Origin: JB111 sp049856175
Lineage (GTDB): Bacteria > Actinomycetota > Actinomycetes > Actinomycetales > Actinomycetaceae
Direction: 5' to 3'
Length of the DNA stretch: 64,000 bases
NCBI RefSeq assembly: GCF_049856175.1
Contig: NZ_JBNDNA010000003.1
Span: 124,001-188,000, forward strand
Shown: positions 25,911 through 33,942 of the stretch, piece by piece
Numbering within the stretch: position 1 is the first letter of the stretch
How the letters are laid out: the number at the start of each line of letters is the position of its first letter
Notes under the pieces: generated by a model
Told to the model about the DNA's origin: nothing
The model's database searches: none
Seen by the model: only the letters and a program-made list of their open reading frames with translations
Translations under genes and position numbers: made by a program

Positions 25911-27459
25911 CGTCCCGGGCGCTGACGGGCAGCACGAGGGCGAGCCCGGCGGCGAGGACGAGGACGATCCCGAGGATCCCCCAGTACTGGACGTCGTCGC
26001 CGGTCAGGCCGGTCACGGCCTCACCGATCGCGAGCGCGGCGGCGAACATGGCCGGCGCGAGGAACGAGACCGCGCGGCCCGTGGTGGCGTACAGGCCGAA
26101 CACCTCGCCGTCCTTGCCCGGCGGGATGAGCCGCGCGAGGAAGGTCCGCGAGGCGGACTGCGCCGGGCCGACGAAGACGCACAGCACGAGGCCCAGGACC
26201 CAGAAGAGCGACGCTCCCAGGTCGTGCAGCGCGAAGATGCCGATGCCCGCGACGACCATCGACACCAGCGACAGCACGATGACCTTCTTGGGACCGAACC
26301 GGTCGTCGAGCAGGCCGAAGGAGATGGTCGCGATGCCGGCGACGACGTTCGCGGCGACCGCGAAGATGATGACCTCGCCGGCGCTGAACCCGAACGTGCC
26401 GGCGGCGATGATGCCGCCGAACGTGAAGACACCGGCGAGCCCGTCGCGGAACACGGCCGAGGCGAGGAGGAACCAGACGGTCCGCCGGTCGGTGCGCCAC
26501 AGGCCGGCGATCGAGCCGAGGAGCCGGCGGTAGGACTGGGCGATCGACTCCTTGGGTGCCTCGGCCTCGGCGCCGGTGCGCCTGCGCAGCCGGGCGGCGT
26601 CGCGCAGGGAGGTGAGGACGAGCGGCAGCGAGAAGACCGCCGTCCAGACGGCTGCGACGAGCGTGGTCACCCGCACGTCCATGCCGCCCTCGCTCGTGAC
26701 GCCGAACAGGCCGACGTCGGGGTTGATGAGCCCGAAGTAGACGATGAGCAGCAGCACGATGCCGCCGACGTAGCCCAGGCCCCAGCCGAACCCGGAGACC
26801 CGGCCCACGTTCTTCGGCGTGGAGATGTCGTTGAGCATGGCGTTGTAGTTGACGCCCGCCAGCTCGGAGGCGACGTTGCCGACCGCGAGCAGGATGAGCC
26901 CGAGCCACAGCCACTGGGCCTCGAAGGACCCGTCCGGCTGCACGGCCGGGGCGACGAAGAACATGCACGCGGTGACCACCGCGATGACGGCCGTGTAGAG
27001 CGCGAGGTTGAGCGAGCGGTTGCCGGACCGGTCCGCCCGCTGGCCGGTGACCGGGGCGATGAGCGCGACGACGACGCCCGAGACGGCGAGGACCGCGGCG
27101 AGGGTGCCGTCCGCCCCCTCGCCGAACAGGTCCTCGTTCGTCAGGTAGACCGTGAAGACGAAGGTCGTGATGACGGCGTTGAACGCGGCCGAGGCCCAGT
27201 CCCACAGCGCCCAGACGACGATCTTCGACGGGCGGGTGAGCCTGCGGGCCTCCGTGCGCAGCCACGCCGCCGCGGGGTCGGTGCCCGAGGTGGGGTCGGT
27301 GCCCGAGGTGGGGTCGGTGCCGGGTGCGGTGGAGCCGGGGCCCGGTTCGGTACCCGGTGCGGGAGAGCCGCCGGGCGCGGTGGCACCGCCGGGCTGGTCG
27401 GCGGTCGAGGGGGCGCGCTCCGTGGGGCGGTGGCGCTCGGGGGGCTCCGGGATGGTCAC
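25852..27459 (-). CDS. Major facilitator transporter of the Atg22/UMF1 type
   Basis: The 535-residue protein has a ~60-residue Pro/Gly/Thr N-terminal extension (GTDPTSGTDP repeats encoded by an 18-bp tandem) and then 12 membrane helices. The first helix reads VVWALWDWASAAFNAVITTFVF, the family signature of Atg22-like effluxers (UMF1). The loop motif GQRADRSGNR and the later SFGLLDDRFGPKKVI are cytoplasmic MFS loops. Substrates are thought to be amino acids or sugars; none can be assigned here. GTG 27459 is the start. The 3' end overlaps ispF by 59 nt tail to tail. Confidence 0.88.
   Translation of the reverse strand: MTIPEPPERHRPTERAPSTADQPGGATAPGGSPAPGTEPGPGSTAPGTDPTSGTDPTSGTDPAAAWLRTEARRLTRPSKIVVWALWDWASAAFNAVITTFVFTVYLTNEDLFGEGADGTLAAVLAVSGVVVALIAPVTGQRADRSGNRSLNLALYTAVIAVVTACMFFVAPAVQPDGSFEAQWLWLGLILLAVGNVASELAGVNYNAMLNDISTPKNVGRVSGFGWGLGYVGGIVLLLIVYFGLINPDVGLFGVTSEGGMDVRVTTLVAAVWTAVFSLPLVLTSLRDAARLRRRTGAEAEAPKESIAQSYRRLLGSIAGLWRTDRRTVWFLLASAVFRDGLAGVFTFGGIIAAGTFGFSAGEVIIFAVAANVVAGIATISFGLLDDRFGPKKVIVLSLVSMVVAGIGIFALHDLGASLFWVLGLVLCVFVGPAQSASRTFLARLIPPGKDGEVFGLYATTGRAVSFLAPAMFAAALAIGEAVTGLTGDDVQYWGILGIVLVLAAGLALVLPVSARDVTPVRSDRASPAEGSGASR
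27274..27322. repeat. 18-bp tandem repeat (2.7 copies) in the MFS gene
   Basis: Units start at 27274, 27292 and 27310 (ggggtcggtgcccgaggt). They are in frame and encode Thr-Asp-Pro-Thr-Ser-Gly-type repeats in the disordered N-terminus of the transporter. Confidence 0.85.
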
Positions 27460-27535
27460 TCGCGCAACCTAGCCGCCCGTGGTGTCGGCGAGGTGACGTC
27501 GGCCGGTTCGCGGGTGTCGTCGTTACGCTGTCCCG

Positions 27536-28981
27536 GTGACCCTCCACCTGCACGACAGCGCCTCCCGTCGGGAGATCCCCCTCGACCCGGTGACCCCGGG
27601 CAAGGTCGGCATCTACCTGTGCGGCGCCACCGTGCAGGGCGCACCCCACGTCGGGCACCTGCGCTCCGGAATCGCGTTCGACGTGCTCGTGCGCTGGCTG
27701 CGCCGGTCGGGGCTCGACGTCACGCTCGTCCGCAACGTCACCGACATCGACGACAAGATCCTCACGAGGTCGGCCGAGGCGGGCGCCCCGTGGTGGGCGT
27801 GGGCCTACCGCTACGAGCGCGAGTTCACCGCCGCGTACGCCGCCCTCGGTGTCCTGCCGCCGACCTACGAGCCGCGCGCCACCGGGCACGTCACCGAGAT
27901 GGTCGCCCTCATGCGGCGCCTCGAGGAGCGCGGGCACGCCTACGCCGGCGACCCGGGCAACGTCTACTTCTCCGTGCGCTCCTTCGAGGACTACGGGGCG
28001 CTGACGAACCAGCGCGCCGGGAGCTCCGCCGTCGACGAGACGGACCTGGCCCCGGACAAGCGCGACCCGCTCGACTTCGCCCTGTGGAAGGCCCCCCGGC
28101 CCGGCGAGCCCGCCTCCGCCGCCTGGGACACCCCCTACGGGCGCGGGCGGCCCGGGTGGCACCTCGAGTGCTCGGCGATGGCGCACCGCTACCTCGGTGA
28201 GGACTTCGACATCCACGGCGGCGGGATCGACCTGCGCTTCCCGCACCACGAGAACGAGCAGGCCCAGTCCCGCGCCGCGGGCTACGGGTTCGCGCGCATC
28301 TGGATGCACAACGCCTGGGTCGTCGTCGCGGGCGAGAAGATGGGCAAGTCCCTCGGCAACGCGCTGACCGTCGACGCCGTGCTCGGACGGGCAGCCGCCC
28401 CGGTGGTGCGGCTCGCGCTGGCCTCGGTCCACTACCGCGGCGCGGTCGAGTTCTCCGACGTCTCGCTCGCCGAGGCCGCCACCCAGTGGGAGAGGATCAC
28501 CTCCTTCGTCCTGCGGTCCGCCGACGCGACCGGCGAGGCCACGGACGACGAGCTCGCCGCGCCCGACGCGCTCCCGGCGGCGTTCACCGCCGCGATGGAC
28601 GACGACCTCGGGGTCTCGGCGGCGATGGCGGTCGTGCACGCCGAGCTGCGGGCCGCCAACACGGCGCTCGCCGAAGGCCGGTCGGCCGACGCGCACACCG
28701 GCCAGGTGCGGGTGCGCGCGATGCTCGACGTGCTGGGGCTCGACCCGCTCGCCGAGCCCTGGCGGGCGGGGACGACCGGGGCCGGCGGCGCCGCGGGCGG
28801 GGGCGCCGCGCACGACGCGCTGGCGGCCCTCGTCGAGGGTGCGCTCGAGGACCGTGCGCAGGCGCGGGCGGACAAGGACTGGGCGCGGGCGGACGCCGTG
28901 CGCGACAGGCTCACCTCGGCCGGGATCTCGGTCGAGGACGGCGCGGGCGGCGCCCGCTGGCATCTGGCAGGAGGTGCCTGA
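27536..28981 (+). CDS. cysS: Cysteinyl-tRNA synthetase
   Basis: The 481-residue class I synthetase charges tRNA-Cys. Zn ligand Cys29 lies in YLCGATVQGAPHVGHLRSG, where HVGH (38-41) is the HIGH motif; the family usually has CGPTVY, so this copy deviates slightly. GRPGWHLECSAMAHRYLGEDFDIHGGGIDL gives the remaining Zn ligands and substrate site, and EKMGKSLGN is KMSKS. The DALR anticodon region is at the end, with a short Gly-rich insert (GTTGAGGAAGGGAA). TACGCT 6 nt before GTG 27536 marks a leaderless mRNA. Its stop overlaps the rlmB ATG. Confidence 0.96.
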   Translation: MTLHLHDSASRREIPLDPVTPGKVGIYLCGATVQGAPHVGHLRSGIAFDVLVRWLRRSGLDVTLVRNVTDIDDKILTRSAEAGAPWWAWAYRYEREFTAAYAALGVLPPTYEPRATGHVTEMVALMRRLEERGHAYAGDPGNVYFSVRSFEDYGALTNQRAGSSAVDETDLAPDKRDPLDFALWKAPRPGEPASAAWDTPYGRGRPGWHLECSAMAHRYLGEDFDIHGGGIDLRFPHHENEQAQSRAAGYGFARIWMHNAWVVVAGEKMGKSLGNALTVDAVLGRAAAPVVRLALASVHYRGAVEFSDVSLAEAATQWERITSFVLRSADATGEATDDELAAPDALPAAFTAAMDDDLGVSAAMAVVHAELRAANTALAEGRSADAHTGQVRVRAMLDVLGLDPLAEPWRAGTTGAGGAAGGGAAHDALAALVEGALEDRAQARADKDWARADAVRDRLTSAGISVEDGAGGARWHLAGGA

Positions 28982-30009
28982 TGGCGGGGAACTCCCAGCG
29001 CCGCGGCGCCGTACGCAAGGCAGGCTCGAAGAAGGCACCCACGAAGGGCTCCGGCGGGCAGCGCCGCCGCGGGCTCGAGGGCCGGGGCCCGACCCCGAAG
29101 GCCGAGGACCGCGAGTACCACCCGGCGGCCAAGCGGGCGGAGGCGAGCCGGCGGCGCGCCTCGAACGACCCCAAGGCCCAGGCCGCCCTCGCGGCCGACC
29201 GCGCGGCCCGGCTCCGCACGCGCATCGGCATCCCCGCGGACGCCGAGCTCGTCGTCGGGCGCAACCCGGTGGCCGAGGCGGTGCGGGCCGGCGTCACCAT
29301 GTCCCACGTCCTCATCTCCGGGGCCGCCGCCTCGGACGAGCGCCTCGCCGAGCTCGTGCGTACCGCGACCGCGCTCGGCGCCCCGCTGGTGGAGTCCAGC
29401 CGCGTCGAGCTCGACCTCCTCACCGACGGAGGCGTGCACCAGGGGGTGGCCATCGCCGTCGCCCCGTACGCCTACGCCGACCTGGCGGACCTGCTCGACC
29501 GGGCCGAGCGCCGCGGGCACGCCCCCCTCGTCGTGGCGCTCGACTCCGTCACCGACCCGCACAACCTCGGGGCCGTGCTGCGCTCCGCGGCGGCGTTCGG
29601 CGCCGACGGCGTGCTCCTGCCCGAACGACGCTCCGCCGGCGTGACCTCGACCGTCTGGAAGGTCTCGGCCGGAGCCGCGGCCCGCGTGCCGGTGGCCCGC
29701 GAGACCAACCTGACCCGGGCGCTCACCGAGGCGAAGAAGGCCGGCTGCTTCGTCGTCGGGCTCGACGGCGAGGGGACCACCTCGGTCCGGGACCTCGAGC
29801 TCGCCACCGAGCCGCTCGTGCTCGTCACCGGTTCCGAGGGCAAGGGACTCTCCAGGCTCGTGCGGGAGACGTGCGACGTCGTCGCCTCGATCCCCATCGC
29901 CGAGGACGTGGAGTCGCTCAACGCCGCGGTCGCCACCGGCGTCGCGCTCTACGAGATCTCCCGTCGTCGCGCCGAGGCCGGGCCGGCGCCGGCCGGGCAG
30001 GGGGCGTGA
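28981..30009 (+). CDS. rlmB: 23S rRNA (guanosine-2'-O-)-methyltransferase RlmB
   Basis: The 342-residue SPOUT enzyme has a basic Lys/Arg-rich extension (1-80) common in actinobacteria. The ribosomal-L30-like substrate-binding domain (LVVGRNPVAEAVRAGVTMSHVLIS) comes next, then the SpoU catalytic domain with ALDSVTDPHNLGAVLRSAAAFGADGVL, VTGSEGKGLSRLV and IPIAEDVESLNAAVATGVALYE, which are motifs 1-3 with the trefoil knot. ATG 28981 shares its A with the cysS stop. The cysS-rlmB pairing is conserved in the phylum. Confidence 0.95.
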   Translation: MAGNSQRRGAVRKAGSKKAPTKGSGGQRRRGLEGRGPTPKAEDREYHPAAKRAEASRRRASNDPKAQAALAADRAARLRTRIGIPADAELVVGRNPVAEAVRAGVTMSHVLISGAAASDERLAELVRTATALGAPLVESSRVELDLLTDGGVHQGVAIAVAPYAYADLADLLDRAERRGHAPLVVALDSVTDPHNLGAVLRSAAAFGADGVLLPERRSAGVTSTVWKVSAGAAARVPVARETNLTRALTEAKKAGCFVVGLDGEGTTSVRDLELATEPLVLVTGSEGKGLSRLVRETCDVVASIPIAEDVESLNAAVATGVALYEISRRRAEAGPAPAGQGA

Positions 30010-30362
30010 TGTCACGCGTCGACGAGTACCTCGACCGCGCCGCGGAGGCGGTCCTCGCGGGGGACGGCCTCGTCGTCGACGAGCGGGACCCTCAGATCCC
30101 GCTGCCGGTGCGCGACCTGTGGGGCTTCTACCGCAGCGTCGCCGTCGACCGCCCGTGGATCGCCCGCACCGTCGTGGCCGCGGAGGTCGGCGCCGCGATC
30201 CTCCTCGCACGCCGGGGCTCCGCACTCGGCAGGATCGGCAGCGTCCTGCTGGTCGTGGACGCCGTCGGCGAGCTGGTCACGCAGGCCTACGCCCGCCGGC
30301 ACACCGACGCTGCCGGGCGCCTCGTCCTCCCGCCGCGGCCCCGCGGCGACCGGACGGACTGA
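30009..30362 (+). CDS. Small conserved protein, DUF-type, unknown function
   Basis: A 117-residue protein whose ATG overlaps the rlmB stop (TGATG-type junction at 30007-30011), so it belongs to the cysS-rlmB operon. The N-terminus is helical and acidic (VDEYLDRAAEAVLAGDGLV). A hydrophobic helix (IARTVVAAEVGAAILLA, about 48-64) and a second amphipathic helix follow, ending in a basic tail. No known domain is recognised; it may be membrane-associated. Confidence 0.7.
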   Translation: MSRVDEYLDRAAEAVLAGDGLVVDERDPQIPLPVRDLWGFYRSVAVDRPWIARTVVAAEVGAAILLARRGSALGRIGSVLLVVDAVGELVTQAYARRHTDAAGRLVLPPRPRGDRTD

Positions 30363-30393
30363 ACCGGCGACGTCCCCGGGGCGCGGATCATCG

Positions 30394-30454
30394 TCGAGGG
30401 GGCGCGAAGGTGCACGGATACCGGCACCACAGGTGCGTGGTCGCGCCCTCTCGA
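30394..30454. terminator. Bidirectional terminator hairpin
   Basis: Arms 30394-30407 (TCGAGGGGGCGCGA) and 30441-30454 (TCGCGCCCTCTCGA) pair with one mismatch, with a further GGCGCGG/CCGCGCC pairing outside. It lies between the convergent 30009 and DUF4032 genes. Confidence 0.75.
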
Positions 30455-30477
30455 CGTACCCCGCGCCGCCCGGTCGG

Positions 30478-31710
30478 CTACTCGTCGTCGGGCCCGACCG
30501 CGTCGATGACACGGCGTTCGTCCATCCGGTGCCGCAGCTCGGTCTCGATATAGGACTGCACGGCCTCCGCGGTGGGCACGTCCCGCCCCTGGGCCTGGGA
30601 CATGTACCAGCGGTGCTCGAGGATCTCGTGGAAGATCTCCGCGGGCTCGAGCTTGCGGCGCAGCTCGCGCGGGACGGCCCGCACCGTCGGTTCGAACACC
30701 TCGGCGAGCCAGTGGTGGGCGACGACGACGAGGTCCTGGCCCGCCCCGCCCCGGGTGGCCCGGAACTGCTCGAGGTCGTTGAGCATCCGCCGGCCCTGCC
30801 CCTCCTGGACGTCGAGGCCGGTCAGCCGCATGACCTGGCGGTGGAAGTGGCCCGCGTCGACGACCTTCGGCTGGATCGAGACGTTGGTGCCCGTGACGTC
30901 GGTCGTGATGTCGATCTCGTCGACGTCGTAGCCCAGCTCGTTGAGCCGGTTCATCCGGGCCTCGACCCGCCACAGCTCGCCGGCCGCGAAGCTCTCCCTC
31001 CGCGTGAGCTCGGCCCACAGCGACTCGTAGCGGGAGACGATCCGGTCCCCGACGGCGATGGTGTCGATGTCCTCCGGCGCGATCTCGCCGGCCTGGAGGT
31101 CCATGAGCTCGCCGATGATGTTCGTCCGCGCCAGGTCGAGGTCGTAGGAGCGCTTCGCGTCGGACAGCGGCGGGTGCAGCTCGCCCGTCTCGGCGTCGAC
31201 GAGGTAGGCCGCGAACGCGCCGGCGTCCCGGCGGAAGAGCGTGTTCGACAGCGAGACGTCGCCCCAGAAGAACCCGAGCAGGTGCAGGCGGACGAGCAGG
31301 ACCGCCAGCGCGTCGATGAGCCGGCCGACCGTCTCGGGTCGCATGTGCTGGCTGAACAGCGCGCGGTAGGGCAGGGCGTACTCGAGGTGCCGGGTGACGA
31401 GGGCGGAGTTCAGCGGTTCGCCGTCGGCGCCCGTCCGTCCGGTGACCACGGCCAGCGGCGCGACGGCCGGCGCCTCGAGACGACCCAGGGCGCGCAGCAC
31501 CTCGTACTCGCGGTAGGCCACCGACTCGCCGATCTCCTTGACGGCCACCAGCCCGCTGGACGTGCGCACGAACCGGACGACATGGCGGGACAGGCCGCGG
31601 GGGAGGGCCGCGAGGACGTCGTCGGGCCAGTCCTCCAGCGGGACGTCCCAGGGCAGGGCGAGCAGGCCGGCGTCGACGACGGCCGCGGTGATCTGCCGTT
31701 CCTGGGGCAC
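30478..31710 (-). CDS. DUF4032 protein with kinase-like fold
   Basis: The 410-residue protein is an actinobacterial DUF4032 family member. A protein-kinase/aminoglycoside-phosphotransferase-like core is visible: VRFVRTSSGLVAVKEIGE (Lys of the N-lobe), HLLGFFWGDVSLSNTLFRRD (catalytic-loop-like WGDxxxxN) and YLVDAETGE in place of DFG. The C-terminal half (about 230-410) holds the DUF4032 region with HHWLAEVFEPTVRAVP. Substrate and activity are unknown. GTG 31710 has GAGGAG 7 nt upstream. It lies 76 nt after ugpC on the same strand; the pairing recurs in actinobacteria and suggests a link to carbohydrate uptake or trehalose/maltose metabolism. Confidence 0.82.
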   Translation of the reverse strand: MPQERQITAAVVDAGLLALPWDVPLEDWPDDVLAALPRGLSRHVVRFVRTSSGLVAVKEIGESVAYREYEVLRALGRLEAPAVAPLAVVTGRTGADGEPLNSALVTRHLEYALPYRALFSQHMRPETVGRLIDALAVLLVRLHLLGFFWGDVSLSNTLFRRDAGAFAAYLVDAETGELHPPLSDAKRSYDLDLARTNIIGELMDLQAGEIAPEDIDTIAVGDRIVSRYESLWAELTRRESFAAGELWRVEARMNRLNELGYDVDEIDITTDVTGTNVSIQPKVVDAGHFHRQVMRLTGLDVQEGQGRRMLNDLEQFRATRGGAGQDLVVVAHHWLAEVFEPTVRAVPRELRRKLEPAEIFHEILEHRWYMSQAQGRDVPTAEAVQSYIETELRHRMDERRVIDAVGPDDE

Positions 31711-31786
31711 TCGCGGACTCCTCGTCGTGCTGGTCGGGAACGGGCCGGCGGCGGAGCGGGAGACCCGCGCCGCCGCCGGTCGGCGT

Positions 31787-32911
31787 TCAGCGGGGCAGGC
31801 GTCGGCCGGTCGAGGGCGAGAAGTCGTGCTGCTCGTCGGGCCGGATCGCGACGTGGATGACGGACCCCTTGTCCGGCACGTCGCGCGGGTCGATCCGGAT
31901 GACGACCTGGTCCGGGTCCTCGCCCGAGCCGACGTTCGCGGCGGCCTCGCGCCCCACGAGGGAGCCGTAGACGTAGGCGTCGGAGCCGAGCTCCTCGACC
32001 AGGTTGACCTCGACGGCCAGCGCACCGGGGGTCTCGGCGGAGACGCGCTCGGTGGACTCCGGGCGGAAGCCGATCGTCACCGTCGTGGCGCCCTCCTCGC
32101 GCAGGGCCGCGAGGCTCGCCGGGCTCAGCGGGATGCGGGCCGCGCCGAGCGTGGCGTGCTCGCCGTCGAGCGTGAACTCACCGAGGTTCATCGCGGGCGA
32201 GCCGATGAAGCCGGCCACGAACACGTTCTCGGGCCGGTCGTACATCTCGCGCGGCGTGCCGACCTGCTGGAGGAGGCCGAAGTTGAGGACCGCGATCCGG
32301 TCGCCCATCGTCAGCGCCTCGGTCTGGTCGTGCGTGACGTACACGGTGGTGACCCCGAGCCTCCGCTGCAGGGACGCGATCTGCGTGCGGGTCTGGACGC
32401 GGAGCTTGGCGTCGAGGTTCGACAGCGGCTCGTCCATGAGGAACACGCGCGGCTGGCGGACGATCGCCCGGCCCATCGCCACGCGCTGCCGCTGCCCGCC
32501 CGAGAGGGCCTTCGGCTTGCGCTGGAGGTAGTCCGAGAGGTCGAGGATCTTCGCGGCCTCGGCCACGCGGGACTCGATCTCGGACTTCGGCGTCCCGGCG
32601 ATCTTCAGGGCGAAGCCCATGTTGTCGGCGACGCTCATGTGCGGATAGAGCGCGTAGTTCTGGAACACCATCGCGATGTCCCGGTCCTTGGGCTGGACGT
32701 CGGTGACGTCGCGGTCACCGATGAGGATGCGGCCGGCGTTGACGTCCTCGAGGCCCGCGAGCATCCGCAGGGAGGTGGACTTGCCGCAGCCGGAGGGGCC
32801 GACGAGGACGAGGAACTCGCCGTCGGCGACCTCGAGGTCGAGCGCGTCGACGGCCGGCCGGTCCGAGCCGGGGTACACGCGCGTGGCCTTGTCGAAGGTC
32901 ACTGAAGCCAT
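31787..32911 (-). CDS. ugpC: Multi-sugar ABC importer ATPase (UgpC/MsiK type)
   Basis: The 374-residue ATPase has Walker A GPSGCGKST, Q-loop FQNYALYPHMSV, signature LSGGQRQRVAMGRA, Walker B VFLMDEPLSNLD and switch His in YVTHDQTEA. A C-terminal TOBE/OB regulatory domain (about 240-374) follows. No permease or binding-protein gene is near, as for MsiK-type ATPases that serve several sugar importers. ATG 32911 follows GAAGGGAA. A GTGTC/GACAC dyad (32973-32988) lies ~62 bp upstream and could be a repressor site. Confidence 0.93.
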   Translation of the reverse strand: MASVTFDKATRVYPGSDRPAVDALDLEVADGEFLVLVGPSGCGKSTSLRMLAGLEDVNAGRILIGDRDVTDVQPKDRDIAMVFQNYALYPHMSVADNMGFALKIAGTPKSEIESRVAEAAKILDLSDYLQRKPKALSGGQRQRVAMGRAIVRQPRVFLMDEPLSNLDAKLRVQTRTQIASLQRRLGVTTVYVTHDQTEALTMGDRIAVLNFGLLQQVGTPREMYDRPENVFVAGFIGSPAMNLGEFTLDGEHATLGAARIPLSPASLAALREEGATTVTIGFRPESTERVSAETPGALAVEVNLVEELGSDAYVYGSLVGREAAANVGSGEDPDQVVIRIDPRDVPDKGSVIHVAIRPDEQHDFSPSTGRRLPR

Positions 32912-32972
32912 GGTGGTTGATTCCCTTCACCGGCAGGTACGTGCCGGACGATCCGTCGTGAAGAGCGGTGGT

Positions 32973-32988
32973 GTGTCTACACCGACAC
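32973..32988. promoter_or_regulatory. Candidate operator upstream of ugpC
   Basis: GTGTC and GACAC arms flank TACACC in the 170-bp spacer between ugpC and otsB. Position suits a repressor of ugpC. No regulator gene is adjacent. Confidence 0.3.
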
Positions 32989-33081
32989 GCGCGGAAGCCA
33001 CACGGGACCGCCGCAGGAGCATCATGGCACGCCGCGTCCGCCCCCGCGGGGCCGGAACCCTCGCGGGGCCGGACCCCTCGC

Positions 33082-33942
33082 TCAGGCGCGCAGCTGCGCG
33101 AGCCGGTCGAGGACGACCGCGAACTCGTCGGGGTCACCCACGCGGAAGCGGGCGGCCGTCTCGCCGTCGCCGACCTTGACCGAGAGGTCGTGCTCCCGCA
33201 GCACGGCGAACGCGTCCTCGTCGGTGCGGTCGTCGCCGGCGTAGAGCACGGCGTCCGCCCCGGTCTCGGCGCGCAGGTCGAGCACGCCGTCGCCCTTGGT
33301 CACGGTGAGTACCGCCATCTCCAGGACGTCGTGCCCGGAGATCACGCGTACGCCGGGCAGGCCTGCCGGGCCGGTGAGGAGCTCGGTGGTCGCGGCGCGC
33401 GCGGCGTCCTCGCTCATGCCGCGCGTGTGGAGGGTGATCGACGCCGGCTTGGCCTCCAGGTGGGTGCCCGGGTGCGCGGCGACGACCTCCTCGGTCCCCC
33501 GCAGCACCTCGGCACGCAGCGCGGCGAGCTCGTCGTCGAGGTCGATCGGCTCGCTCGTCAGGCCGGTCTCGGAGCCCGCGTCGATGCGACCCCGCTCGGC
33601 ACCGTGGGAGGCGACGACGAGGGTCCCGTCCGGGAGGTCGGCGAGCGAGGCGAGGGTGCCCGCGTCCCGGCCCGAGACGACCGCGACCGTCACGTCCGGC
33701 AGCGCGGCCAGGCGGTCGACGGCCCACACCGCGGCGTCGGTCATGCGGGAGGTCGTGGGGTCGTCCACCAGCGGGGCGAGGACGCCGTCGAAGTCGAGCG
33801 CGACGAGCAGGTGCCCCCGGCGGGCGAACGCTGCCACCGCCTCGTCGAGCTCGTGCTCCAGGCGCGCGGTGAACATCGGGGCGTCGATCCCCGGTCCGGG
33901 GACGCCGCGGTCCGCCGAGGGGTCGGGCTGGTGGTCGTTCAT
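33082..33942 (-). CDS. otsB: Trehalose-6-phosphate phosphatase
   Basis: The 286-residue HAD-superfamily phosphatase has nucleophile Asp50 and acid Asp52 in LVALDFDGVLAPLVDDP. VSGRDAG and SHGAERGRID follow, then TKGDGVL and YAGDDRTDEDAF for the Mg2+ site. It dephosphorylates trehalose-6-phosphate made by OtsA. ATG 33942 overlaps the otsA stop by 4 nt (ATGA), so translation is coupled. Confidence 0.95.
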   Translation of the reverse strand: MNDHQPDPSADRGVPGPGIDAPMFTARLEHELDEAVAAFARRGHLLVALDFDGVLAPLVDDPTTSRMTDAAVWAVDRLAALPDVTVAVVSGRDAGTLASLADLPDGTLVVASHGAERGRIDAGSETGLTSEPIDLDDELAALRAEVLRGTEEVVAAHPGTHLEAKPASITLHTRGMSEDAARAATTELLTGPAGLPGVRVISGHDVLEMAVLTVTKGDGVLDLRAETGADAVLYAGDDRTDEDAFAVLREHDLSVKVGDGETAARFRVGDPDEFAVVLDRLAQLRA

